Origin: Symsagittifera roscoffensis
Lineage: Eukaryota; Xenacoelomorpha; Acoela; Convolutidae
Direction: 5' to 3'
Assembly (NCBI RefSeq): GCF_963678635.1
Contig: NC_087063.1
Span: forward strand, 53,521,074 to 53,585,073
DNA: 64,000 nt
Made by a program: the position numbers and the translations under genes. The notes under the pieces were generated by a model. It was not told the origin of the DNA. It was given only the letters and a program-made list of their open reading frames with translations, and did no database searches. The first letter of the stretch is position 1. Every line of letters starts with the position of its first letter. This document shows, in pieces, positions 9,231 through 19,621 of this stretch.

Positions 9231-11095
9231 AACGTTCAAAGATGTACAACTGTGTTTTAATGTAACGCTTTCTAGTGTTTTTCACATGTTTGAACATTGT
9301 TCTAGCCAAACAAATAAAGTTTTTGTAGATGTACTTTTTTGCGATGTTTTTTTTTCAAACAGTTGCAAAGCTGAGCTTCGCACCTCTTGCGATACAAATA
9401 TGATTAAAATCAAACGGAAAAATTTGGAAAAAAATTGTTTTTGTCAATAAAAAAGCGGTCTCAAAGAGTTGTCAACTCTAGGCCAGATCCGCCGGATGCT
9501 TGGTTGAGTTTGAGTTTATATTTACCAAGCATCATGTTAAAAAAAATCAAAACTGATAGCAAATTTTGGTGTTATTTTCCCATCAGAGCACACGCATACC
9601 AGGAACACAAAAAAGTTTTTGACCCCCGAACGACGCAGTAAGACGCCACTAGGGCGATATAATTTAAGCCGAAACTTGTTAACACGTTAGAGATCAAAAA
9701 TAGAGAAAAATTGAAAAAAAAAATCAATTTTGACAATTCGAGTTGGTAAAATTACCAAAAGTATTAAAAACAATTTTCGTATTAAAAACCGAAATGATAT
9801 AAAACACTTGAAAACAACTACAGCGAAAATTGCTTTAAGCAAAAAAAGCGATCCTTAGATTGTGCAACTCATAAGCAAAACATAAGCAGACAAATAAAAG
9901 TCCGAAATATTTTTGAACCGGAGTATTTACCGTTTGAAAGAACAACAGGTCCTAGTCAGATTCAAACTCAATACCTTTGTCGTCCTAGGCTTATTCCTTA
10001 CCTACAGGCTAAATGTGCTGGAGACACTAAGAATTTCGAATTCATTATGAACCAAGGTAAATTTAGTCCAGACGAGTAGGGGTAAAAAAACATATATTCG
10101 ACGCGAGGATGTTCCGTCATATGTTTTAGGTTAGCTACCATGCCAGTTCTGTTGTTTCTCAAGTGATGCGAAGCTCTGTTTACTCTTTTTGAAGTCTTTA
10201 AGCTGGCTTTTTGCCTTTTTAAACATATCTTTGTGCAATGAGCATTCGCAAACCGGCATGTGCGGCTTGTTGGCAGAACTCTCGATTTGTAGAAATTCAA
10301 CTCAACTATAGAACGCAGTCGAGATGACTTTTTCAGCATAGAAGTTTCCAACTTGGTTTATATTGCGATCATCATGCTTTCAGTCATATGAAACAATGTT
10401 TTCTTTCGGACACTTTTTTCCCCTTAAATTCTCCTAGGATTTGAAAAATTTTTTGAACAAATTTGACATTGAAAAACGATTATTACCCCGTTTGTGATTA
10501 TAAATCTACTCTTCAATTAGCGAAATCCCTGAGTGGAAGTTAAACAGGGTTTGCCTAGCGAAATAAATTTGGCCGCTATTGGATTTTTTTCGCAGCTTCT
10601 ACCACAAATTTGTACTCGCTTATTTTCTGAAAATTAACAATAAGCGCCAGGCTCAATCAGAACTGTTTAAGTTTAAATATATTTACCAGTAACATTTAAC
10701 ACATTCTATATACAAATAATCATATACAAAACATCCAACTGCCTGGAATGGCACATCTAAGAGTAGTTCAACTCATGGTCGGTGTGCCCAGAAGTGACAT
10801 TGAAGAGCAAATTGGAAATTGAGGTGTCAATTTATTTTAAAAAGCATATCAAAAGTTTGACTATTGTCAAAAATATAGTTCTTTCAAACTGAGATTGGGT
10901 CATTTTTTCTATCTGGTGGCATGAAATCATAACTCCTAATAAAATTACAAACTTGCGTTATTCGTCGTATGAGAGACATTTCCATCATTTTTGTTTTGAA
11001 CCCCATTGCCGGTAAGAGGTTCGCTGTTGTTCTCTTTGTTGTTCTTACATGAGAAACATCATTTATGGTCAACAGTTTAAGAGGTGAAGTTTTCC
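9231..11095. other. Long stretch with no recognised gene
   Basis: AT-rich. The minus-strand open frame at 9998-10351 has no recognisable similarity. A plus-strand open frame at 9798-10079 is described separately. No PRPF6 5' exon could be found here despite looking for the expected glycine-rich N-terminus. Confidence 0.45.
9798..10079 (+). other. Open frame, possible exon of an unknown gene
   Basis: About 93 codons without a stop. The last part reads LIPYLQAKCAGDTKNFEFIM and then NQG. The sequence aaccaag|gtaaat (around 10050) is a good 5' splice donor inside it, and ttacctacag just upstream could be an acceptor. I do not recognise the protein. It may be chance; codon use does not clearly settle it. 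Confidence 0.2.
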
Positions 11096-12090
11096 TCACT
11101 TGACAAAATTTTTAAAAAGATATGTAGTGTACAATTCATAAACTGAGTAAAATTTGTGCTGGATCGCTAATGTTTGCACTGATTCACAATAGCTTTTCCG
11201 AAAAATTGTCCTTATAAATCGTTTTTGCAAAAGGTTTACTGACTGCAATTCTGTTTTTGATGCACTACCGTATGTTAGAATAGCATACTCGATTATTGAT
11301 TTTGCATAAGCGTTATAAAACATCAATAATTGTTTGGTGCTAAAAAAGTTTCTGGTTTTGTACAAGCCGTTGAACCAACGCACTTTTTTATTTTCTTTGT
11401 CTGTATGGCTTTCAAAATTCAGTTTATTATCAATTATTAATCCAAGGTATTTGGTTTTTAAAGAATTTTAAAGTGTTTCCTTTGCATAATTTATTTCTGA
11501 TAGTTGATTATTAGCAAAAGAGACTAAATTGCATTCTTTAGGATTGAATGTTACTCCGTTATCAGCGAACCAGTTTTCACTTTGTTTTAAAGCTTTTTGA
11601 AACTCTATTTGATCATTGCTAAAAATTGTTGTCATCCGCGTACAATACTGACTTCCTTTTATTAAGTTGTAAAGACAAATCGTTTATGTATATTAGAAAC
11701 AACATGGGTACCAAGACCGATCCCTGCGGAACACCATTTTCAATTAATTTTTTTTTCTGACTTAGTTATTTTAATCTACTTATTGAAATCTTTTGGATAA
11801 ATAACTTTTCATTGGGTCTAAAACTTTTCCACAACCGTTTATTTCTAGTTTTTGAAGCAATTTTTCATGATTTTTGTATCAAAAGCTTTGCTTAGATCTA
11901 CGAAGCAAGCTTGTGTTGTGTGTTTCTTACTCTTTCTGCAAAGTTTCAGTGAATTCAATTAGTGTATGAGTGCAGGAATGTTTTGGTCGAAAATCAAACT
12001 GTTTATCGCAAAGGATCTTGTTTTTATTCAAAAAGTTCATCATTCTGTAAAAGCTAATCTTTGCAACAATTTGTTGGGGAGCGAAGTGAA
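11096..12090 (-). pseudogene. Decayed non-LTR reverse transcriptase, family C
   Basis: Minus-strand RT motifs in order: MMNFLNKNKILCDKQFDFRP, then CFVDLSKAF in a neighbouring frame (motif A), NGVPQGSVL (motif B), YINDLSLQLN with LYADDN (motif C), SENWFADNGVTFNPKEC, KYLGLIIDNKLNFESH and a 95-codon open end (11096-11383) with YNAYAKSIIEYAILTYG and LLQKRFIRTIF. Stops and frameshifts interrupt it. It is a jockey/CR1-like RT, different from families A and B in this window. Confidence 0.8.
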
Positions 12091-12391
12091 GGGTTTCCAG
12101 GAAAAAAATTTGATTGTTTTCTAGTAATTTTCGAAAAACTTTTGACGTAGCGTATGACTTTCTATCAAATTCAAGTGGCCCAAATAAGCGACAATTTTCA
12201 AAACCGATTTGGGTTCAATCAGTGTTGTGGTATCTGAAATGAGGTAGGTTTATATTAAAAAATATAACTATAAGTTTTTTGAGGTTCAAACAGTTTTGCG
12301 GAAATTTAATTTGTTCTGTGAAACTAGAAACTTTTTATGCAAGTTAAAACTAAACGTAAGAAGAAAAAAACGTTTCTTTTTGGATGGGTTT
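12091..12391. other. Left flank of the PRPF6 triplication
   Basis: Single-copy sequence in this window that ends at the left breakpoint of the tandem units. No gene recognised. Confidence 0.5.
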
Positions 12392-12988
12392 CTTCGACAT
12401 CGTTTGGATTGTAGCTTTAAGGTTAGTCTCTTCCAAATATTGTTTTTTTGCCATTTTTTGATCTGATTAGATGTTCTGTAACAATTGTTTGCCATTTCTT
12501 GCTATTCCTTTTTCTTATCTATTGTATTGTTTTTATTGATGTATTAAATTTGGAGATAGATGCCGTTTTTTAGTGTTAATTTTTTTTTAAATCAGTTCAA
12601 CCACTATTTTTTAATTATCGTGTTGTTGTGGTACAAAAAAGAAAATTCTTATCTGGTGTTATTAGCGACTTGAATTTTTCATTTATTTGGTTCAACTAAT
12701 TTTTTTCAAACACTTTGAAATTTCAAAGTATAGAAATTTTTACACGCTTATTTTTTATATTCGCTTCTTGTTTTGGCTGTTTCGGCTTCTGTTTGGCTTC
12801 TTGTTTTTTATCAGCTCGCCATTCAGGTTTTTCTTCCAAATGAAGGTCTCTTGTAAAGTCCACTCATTGGAAATCTTAACTCAGCCCCTCAGTTAAAGAG
12901 AACTTGAGATAAATCATGAAGCTGTAAAATAAATGCTTTCTGTTGGCGTGTTAAAGAATATGAACATAGTTTACTCTTTTTAAATCAA

Positions 12989-13008
12989 TTTTTTTTGTTG
13001 TGCTTTAG
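12989..13008 (+). promoter_or_regulatory. 3' splice acceptor of PRPF6 copy 1
   Basis: A T-rich tract ending tgctttag immediately precedes codons that extend the conserved frame upstream ([10 protein letters not shown]). It could serve cis-splicing to an upstream exon, or trans-splicing if the organism uses it. Confidence 0.8.
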
Positions 13009-15600
13009 AAAGACGACGATGAAGATGAAAATGAAGATTTGAATGATGCTAATTTTGATGAGTTCAATGGATATGGAGGCAGTCTGTTCGGAAATGCACC
13101 TTACGAGAAAGACGATGAGGAGGCCGATATGATATATGATTCAATCGACAGGCGACTGGACGAGAGAAGAAAAGAACGAAGAGAGCTGAAGTTTCAAGAA
13201 GAAGTTAGGAAAGTGCGAGAGGAAAGACCCAAGATACAGCAGCAGTTTTCAGATTTGAAGCGCAAATTAGCCGAAGTGAGTAGCGACGAGTGGTTAAATA
13301 TACCGGAAGTGGGGGATAGTCGAAATAGGAAGCAGCGCAGTTTGCGTCAAGAGCAAATGACACCTTTGCCGGACTCGGTTTTAGCGCGTGCTGCCGGTCA
13401 AGATGCGACGACATCTTCGGTTGATCCAAAAGCAGGCCTTACAACTCCGGGTACGCTCTCAACATTGGGAACATCAAGCGTCGATTTGAGGAAAGTGGGC
13501 GAGGCAAGAAACACTCTGATTGACATAAAATTGAAGCAGGTTTCAGATTCCGTTACTGGACAGACCACAGTCGATCCGAAGGGATACTTGACTGATTTGC
13601 AATCTATGTTGCCAGCCTATGGGGGCGATATACAAGACGTGAAGAAAGCGAGGTTGTTGTTGAAATCAGTGCGCGATACCAATCCAGGTCATGCTCCTGC
13701 TTGGATAGCCTCAGCTAGGTTGGAAGAGGTTGTTGGTAAGTTGCAAGTGGCCAGAAACTTAATAATGAAGGGAACCGAGGCCTGTCCAAAAAGTGAAGAC
13801 TGTTGGCTAGAAGCAATCAGATTACAGCCTGGAGATACCGGAAAAGTGGTAGTAGCACAAGCTGTGCGGCAATTACCATTGTCCGTTAAATTGTGGTTGA
13901 AAGCAGCAGATCTCGAAGCTGATAATAAGGCGAAGAAAAGGGTATATAGGAAGGCTCTGGAACATATTCCCAATTCAGTGAAGCTGTGGAAAACTGCGGT
14001 AGACTTGGAGGACGAAGACGAGGCCCGAATTATGCTTGGAAGAGCTGTTGAGTGTTGTCCTCAAAGCGTAGATATGTGGTTGGCTCTCGCAAAATTAGAA
14101 GGCTATGAAAATGCTAAGGCAGTTTTGAATAAAGCTAGACAAAATATTCCGAATGACAGGCAAATTTGGCTCACAGCTGCGAAGCTGGAAGACACGGCTG
14201 GTAACCGAGAGAATGTAGACAAGATCATCAAGAGATCTATAGAGTCACTGCGAAATCATAGAGTTGACGTTTCAAGGGAAGAGTGGCTGACTGATGCGGA
14301 AAATTGTGAGAAAGCTGGGAATATCTTAACATGTCAGGCTATAATATCGAACGTCATAGGAATGAACGTTGACGAACAAGATCGCGAAGATGTCTGGCTA
14401 GATGATTCAGAGACTATGACCTCAAAGGGTTCCATAGAATGCGCCAGAGCAATATACATGCACGCCCTTCATATTTTCCCCAGTCACCAACGAATATGGG
14501 AGGAAGCCGCTCATTTCGAGCGCGCGAAAGGATCACGTGAGACCTTGGAATCGTTGTTGCAACAAGCAGTTATACATTGTCCCAAAGCAGAGGACCTATG
14601 GTTAATGGGTGCCAAGACAAAGTGGCTTGCTAATGACGTGAATGCCGCTCGCCAGATTCTAGCACTTGCATTCAAAGCGAACCCGAACAGTGAGAAAATT
14701 TGGCTAGCTGCGGTGAAACTGGAAAGTGAAAACGGGCATTTCTCAAGAGCGAGAACCTTGCTGAAAAATGCACGAAGTAGCTCGATGACAGCTCGAGTAC
14801 TGATGAAGTCAATAAAATTGGAATGGGCTCTGGGCGAGTTTGACGAAGCGAAGAGGCTAGCTCGAGAAGGTGTGAAGATGTATGAAAACTTCGACAAAAT
14901 GTGGATGATGCTTGGTCAATTAGAGCAGATATCAAACAATACTGAAGAAACTAGAAAACTTTACAACGATGGACTGAAGAAATGTCCACATGCAATAACA
15001 CTTTGGATCCTTTTGTCCAGGTTTGAGGAAAACCTGAAAAATGTCATACGAGCCCGCGCTTTGTTAGAAAAGGCCAGGTTAAAGAATCCTCAAAATGCGG
15101 ATCTATGGTTGGAAGCTATTCGACTCGAAATGAGAAATGGTAATCATGTAATTGGCCATAATCTAATGGCGCGGGCTTTGCAAGAATGTCCTACGGCCGG
15201 AAAGCTTTGGTCCGAAGCAATTTTTATGGAGGGTCGGCCCCAGCGGAAATCCAAAAGTCTGGACGCTCTGAAGAAATGCGAGCATGACCCTCATGTTGTT
15301 TTGAGTATTGCTCTTTTGTTCTGGTGTGACAGGAAAATCCAGAAAAGTCGTGACTGGTTCGCTAGGGCTTTAAAGCTGGACAGCGATCTGGGTGACAGTT
15401 GGGCTTATCTGTACAAATTTGAGAAACAGTATGGAAAGGAAGAGGTGTTAAAGGAAATTGAAGCGCGGTGTGAAAAAGCTGATCCTAGACACGGCGAGTA
15501 CTGGTGTAAAGTGTCAAAAGATATTATAAATTGGCGAAAAGACACATGTGAAGTTTTGAAATTAGTAGCCGACAGCTTGCCACCAATCGAAAAACTCTGA
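13009..15600 (+). CDS. PRPF6: Pre-mRNA-processing factor 6 (PRPF6/Prp6), large 3' exon, copy 1
   Basis: PRPF6 is the tri-snRNP protein that bridges U5 to U4/U6 in the spliceosome (nucleus). The frame is open from the acceptor at 13008 to the stop at 15598-15600: 10 acidic residues plus 853 codons, matching the animal protein from about residue 70 to its C-terminus. The first residue of the 853 is a TTG leucine (13039), not a start; the first in-frame ATG is 13129. The PRP1 N-terminal domain shows [26 protein letters not shown] (64-80) and [13 protein letters not shown]. From about residue 200 there are roughly 15 HAT repeats with W..A..LE cores ([37 protein letters not shown]). Copy 1 keeps conserved residues that copies 2 and 3 lose (G265, K365, D455, D7, G11). 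The 5' exon encoding about 70 residues is not in the unit and was not found upstream. Intron-free over 2.6 kb. It is the most likely functional copy. Confidence 0.93.
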   Translation, partial: KDDDEDENEDLNDANFDEFNGYGGSLFGNAPYEKDDEEADMIYDSIDRRLDERRKERRELKFQEEVRKVREERPKIQQQFSDLKRKLAEVSSDEWLNIPEVGDSRNRKQRSLRQEQMTPLPDSVLARAAGQDATTSSVDPKAGLTTPGTLSTLGTSSVDLRKVGEARNTLIDIKLKQVSDSVTGQTTVDPKGYLTDLQSMLPAYGGDIQDVKKARLLLKSVRDTNPGHAPAWIASARLEEVVGKLQVARNLIMKGTEACPKSEDCWLEAIRLQPGDTGKVVVAQAVRQLPLSVKLWLKAADLEADNKAKKRVYRKALEHIPNSVKLWKTAVDLEDEDEARIMLGRAVECCPQSVDMWLALAKLEGYENAKAVLNKARQNIPNDRQIWLTAAKLEDTAGNRENVDKIIKRSIESLRNHRVDVSREEWLTDAENCEKAGNILTCQAIISNVIGMNVDEQDREDVWLDDSETMTSKGSIECARAIYMHALHIFPSHQRIWEEAAHFERAKGSRETLESLLQQAVIHCPKAEDLWLMGAKTKWLANDVNAARQILALAFKANPNSEKIWLAAVKLESENGHFSRARTLLKNARSSSMTARVLMKSIKLEWALGEFDEAKRLAREGVKMYENFDKMWMMLGQLEQISNNTEETRKLYNDGLKKCPHAITLWILLSRFEENLKNVIRARALLEKARLKNPQNADLWLEAIRLEMRNGNHVIGHNLMARALQECPTAGKLWSEAIFMEGRPQRKSKSLDALKKCEHDPHVVLSIALLFWCDRKIQKSRDWFARALKLDSDLGDSWAYLYKFEKQYGKEEVLKEIEARCEKADPRHGEYWCKVSKDIINWRKDTCEVLKLVADSLPPIEKL

Positions 15601-15979
15601 AGTGATTGAAAGTTGTCAAAAAACTTGAGGACGGTAAGAGGAACTGTTGGAAAAGTCTACAAGAGGCGCGAAGGCGGAATGGACAATTCCAATTAGTACA
15701 AAGTTGTGCTACGCATTGCGTGAAACTTTTCTGTAGTGTATTTGTCATTTCGATTATCGGAATTAATTAATTATTGTCGCCAGATTTTTTTCCAGTAGCT
15801 GTTCTTGCAGTAGCTAAATGGCCGGTTCACCTTTTTGGCTTAAATTATTTTTACGCTAGCAAGCAGCTAGTGTTTTTTGAGCGAACCTTCTTTGTTTCTA
15901 ACCTAACTCGCAAATATAAGTGTTCACTTCTGTGACTTATGATTTCTTTCTAAGGTCAGTTTTTTTCTTCGTAAAAAGG

Positions 15980-15985
15980 AATAAA
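15980..15985 (+). terminator. Candidate polyadenylation signal, copy 1
   Basis: aataaa, first good match downstream of the PRPF6 stop, conserved in all three units. Confidence 0.4.
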
Positions 15986-16998
15986 GAGGAAGGCACATTC
16001 CTCTATCGAACATCGAAAGTGTAAATATCACGAAAAACGTGATCGACTACTAATTTCAAAAGTGGATTTAATTATCAGATTTCCTAGCGAAATGAAAAAT
16101 GTTCTGTACCTTTTGATCCAGTTTTCTAAATTTTATCCTCTAAGTGTCAATCATTAATTGTTCTTAAAATTAAAAGAGCTTTAAGGCGATCTTTTTTCTC
16201 TGAAATTTGAAATTCGAAATTGCTGCTGAGGATGTTAATACAGACTCTTAAGTTGCTCTAGACAGATTTTTTTTGCATACATCTGAAAGATAATGATTGT
16301 TTAACAGTCTTCAGTTTTCGCGTGGCGTAGACAGTCAGTTAGTCTGGTTCAGCTATCATTCCCAATTGAATTGAGGCCAGCAGTTTGGTCTCCTTACTTC
16401 TTAATAAACGAAGTGATTTAGCAATTATTTAGTTGTTTTTTTCTGAGCTCTTTGAGAAATTTTACATTGTTTTGGCCAAGTTTCTCATAAGTTATGTGAT
16501 TTAATTTTCTTTTCGTCGCTTTTGATTTAGTTTTTGTGGGATTAGTTGCCAATTTGTTTTTCAGAGCAACCAAATCACTCACTAGAAATTTTTGACAAAT
16601 TTTAAGACTTTTACCGGTTTCGCTTTTGATTTATTTTCAAGTTCATTTCAGTTCCTTTGTCAGCAGAAAGGCAGCTTCCACTACCGAACAGCAAAAGTGT
16701 AAAGGGTACGAAAGACGTGATCGATCTCTTGTTTCGGAAGTTGATTACTCTTGCGAAGCAAAGTGTATTAGTACGAACTTTCTTTTTTTTTCAATTAAGT
16801 AGCAAATAAAAGAGCTGGCACTATTAAATCGGTAGGCTGCGGTAGCAGTATAAAATCATCTGCCTTGACAGAATTTTTCCAATTCAATGTAGCTTGCAAT
16901 TCTTTGAAATGCATAATTTATACATAATTTGGCTTTATGCTTTCCAATTTATTACATGCAAAATTGTGTTTTTTTTTGTATTTGGTGCTACTTTTGCT

Positions 16999-17030
16999 GC
17001 TTAAAGATAGCGAATTAGCTATCTTTAAGC
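16999..17030. repeat. Perfect 13-bp hairpin, unit 1
   Basis: Arms gcttaaagatagc and gctatctttaagc, loop gaatta. It lies 44 bp before the tRNA-like relic. Confidence 0.7.
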
Positions 17031-17073
17031 ATATGTAGCTGCGTTGTGGGTGCTAATTTTTGCGGATCTTAAG

Positions 17074-17134
17074 CATCCGTGGCTAGTGAATGGGACTCAT
17101 TTGCTAGGTAGCAGATTCGAACCCTAGATCGGGC
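17074..17134 (+). other. tRNA-like relic (possible SINE head), unit 1
   Basis: catccgtggctagtg resembles a tRNA D-arm/A-box. gattcgaaccc (17114-17124) is a perfect pol III B-box (GWTTCRANNC), about 30 nt downstream. A T4 run follows. The acceptor and T stems do not pair properly, so it is not a functional tRNA; a tRNA pseudogene or tRNA-derived SINE fits. Confidence 0.45.
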
Positions 17135-18518
17135 CGAATTTTAGCTAATTCGAGGCTTATTTCTCTTTTTTTTCTTATATCATTTGATAGAGCTTCTTTT
17201 TTATCGTGTTCTCGCGAGTGTTTGCGAAGCGCAGTTTGGCCTCCGTGTGAATAACTTGATTAGCCTAGATGAAAATTAGTTCACATGATCTAAAATCTTT
17301 GCGATTGTTTCTAATGAAATTGCAATTCTGTTCTTTTCTAATGTTTTTGAGCTCATTGATTCACGATTCACATTTGTTTTTTTTTATAGCCGCTGTTTTA
17401 TTTGTTTTGAGTTTTTTAAATTCACCCTAGTCAACAGTGTCTTTGCATATTGAAAATCTCATTTTTCGCGTAAGCAAACAAGTCTGCCTCAAAATTTTTG
17501 AAAGGATATCATTCATTTTCATTAGATTTTGTCAGGTTTTTAAGTGTGACGAACGTATTGAAGTGTGGCACGTTTTTGGAATTTCACCTATTTGTTGTAT
17601 ACTCTGCTGCACATTGTAATTTTGCAGTTTTTGGTTGATGTTCCAATTCATTTGAAAATGTTTTCTTTTTGGTTTTTAAAACTTTCATAAGCAATTACAG
17701 TTACACTCGTTTTAATTGTGATTTACAGTAAGCGATGGACTTATTAAATGATGAATGAAACGATATTTTACTTATTTAGGTCATGTGGCTTTTTGTGTTT
17801 TTTAATTAATTGCGGTTTTTCTCAATTTCGTTTTTGATTTTGTGTTGAAGAAAGATGTGATAATTTGTTAATTGGTTTTTTCTAAAAAAAAACTGCAAAT
17901 GCTCTAATAACTACAGAAGTCTATCTTATGTCTTAGTGCATTTATAAACGTTTTTAGGTCTTTTTGCTTTTGTTGAGTTCAATTCAAGCGGAAATAGTGG
18001 TATAATTTTGGTTTCGAAAGGGGAATTTTATTTTTAGAATTAGCAGTATGAACAACTTAACTATTTGTTCAGTTTTCTTGGATTGGGGTAATTTTGAAGA
18101 AAAAAAAATTGGAAACCATGATTATTTCGAAGAGCTTTAACCTGAAATAAAAAGTTTTTCCAAAAGTTATAATATAATCAAAATTTTTCTTGCAACTTTT
18201 TGCTGTTTTCTTGTTCTTTGACACTTTTCCAACCCTCTCTGTTGGCCATATTTTTGTTATTTTCAGTTTAATTTGGTTTGTTGAACTAAATTGATGTAAT
18301 TCAGATCACGAAAGAGAAACTCGAGCAAACGCGTGACTTTTTTCGAAGGTGGGTGTCAGTTTTGAGAATTACGAGCGGAAATTATTTTTTGTCTATTGAT
18401 CCATTTTTCTCTGATTGGATTAGTTTCATGAAGTAAGTACCAATCAGAAAAAGGTTTTGGATTTGGAACTCAGATAGCTTAGAGTTTTGCAGTAAATCAC
18501 GAGGTACCACATGGTACA

Positions 18519-19004
18519 GTGCTCGGTATGAAAATTTTCAAATTGTATATTAACGAATTTTGGGGAGTAAATTGGGAAATCAGGTTCAAACTGTTCAATT
18601 CGTGGATAAGACATTTTCTCTTTTTGCGGAAAAGAATTTGCATGTTGGGAAGTCAATTTTACAAGAATCCTCATAAACGATTACAGAAATTATCCGAGAA
18701 TGAACTTATGATTAATGGAGACATAAATATAATCAGATTTGACAAAAACTCAATCATATTTTAAATATATTTTTTTGAAAAAGAAGAACTGAAAACTCAA
18801 GAATCCGCATGATATCTTGGCATTAGTTTGGACAAAAAGCTGAGCTTTTTAAACGGAATTATTGTGTCTTAGCGAACTGGTGTGCGAGATAGTTATCTTA
18901 CGGTATAAAATGCAGTTAACGGCACGTGCTATTGAATTGAACTCCTTAGTTTTGTCCAGTCTTATTTATAGCGGAATGTGTTAAAGTAGATTACTATAGA
19001 AAAT
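18519..19004 (+). pseudogene. Decayed RT fragment (family D), unit 1
   Basis: An 81-codon open frame plus a shifted continuation reads YINEFWG, FKLF, KRLQKLSENELMINGDINII, then after stops YLGISLDKKLSFLNGI and LLSFVQSYL. These correspond to the YINDL, ADD-proximal, ENELxIN and YLGxxLDKKL blocks of non-LTR RTs; the ADD itself has been lost. It is truncated on both sides, and the unit breakpoint falls at its 3' end. Confidence 0.7.
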
Positions 19005-19601
19005 CTTCGACATCGTTTGGATTGTAGCTTTAAGGTTAGTCTCTTCCAAATATTGTTTTTTTTTGCCATTTTTTGATCTGATTAGTTGTTCTGTAACAAT
19101 TGTTTGCCATTTCTTGCTATTCCTTTTTCTTATCTATTGTATTGTTTTTATTGATGTATTAAATTTGGAGATAGATGCCGTTTTTTAGTGTTAATTTTTT
19201 TTAATCAGTTCTACAACTATTTTTTAATTATCGTGTTGTTGTGGTACAAAAAAGAAAATTCTTATCTGGTTTTATTAGCGACTTGAATTTTTCATTTATT
19301 TGGTTCAACTAATTTTTTTCAAACACTTTGAAATTTCAAAGTATAGAAATTTTTACACGCTTATTTTTTATATTCGCTTCTTGTTTTGGCTGTTTCGGCT
19401 TCTGTTTGGCTTCTTGTTTTTTATCAGCTCGCCATTCAGGTTTTTCTTCCAAATGAAGGTCTCTTGTAAAGTCCACTCATTGGAAATCTTAACTCAGCCC
19501 CTCAGTTAAAGAGAACTTGAGATAAATCATGAAGCTGTAAAATAAATGCTTTCTGTTGGCGTGTTAAAGAATATGAACATAGTTTACTCTTTTTAAATCA
19601 A

Positions 19602-19621
19602 TTTTTTTTGTTGTGCTTTAG
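19602..19621 (+). promoter_or_regulatory. 3' splice acceptor of PRPF6 copy 2
   Basis: Same T-rich tract and tgctttag as copy 1. Confidence 0.75.

Larger units (their letters stand above)
15601..18518. other. Downstream DNA of unit 1
   Basis: 3'-UTR and intergenic DNA. A canonical aataaa lies at 15980-15985, 380 bp after the stop. Two diverged copies of one ~100-bp sequence occur at about 15985-16080 and 16670-16760 (both contain gtgtaaa and acgtgatcga). No protein gene is recognised; short open frames are not conserved. Confidence 0.6.
12392..19004 (+). repeat. Tandem unit 1 (6613 bp) carrying PRPF6 copy 1
   Basis: First of three head-to-tail units. Its left edge, ttcttcgacatcgtttgg, is preceded by unique sequence (tggatgggt). 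Its right edge, atagaaaat, joins directly to cttcgacatc of unit 2. Confidence 0.9.

Noticed and set aside
9998-10351. Minus-strand 117-codon frame as a gene
   Set aside because: No recognisable domain, odd composition, and it overlaps another frame with a splice-like end; I could not support it.
13039-13041. TTG at 13039 as the PRPF6 start codon
   Set aside because: The conserved protein continues upstream in frame to a splice acceptor, and eukaryotic initiation at TTG in this context is unlikely.
14511-14897. Minus-strand 128-codon frame inside PRPF6 (and its copies in units 2 and 3)
   Set aside because: Shadow of the conserved PRPF6 frame, with no independent support.
17074-17134. Functional tRNA gene
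   Set aside because: B-box is good but the acceptor and T stems do not pair, so only a tRNA-like relic is claimed.
17437-17619. 60-codon frame kept in all three units (MSLHIENLIFRV) as a small gene
   Set aside because: Conservation is explained by recent duplication of the whole unit, the start is not ATG, and neighbouring non-coding DNA is equally conserved.
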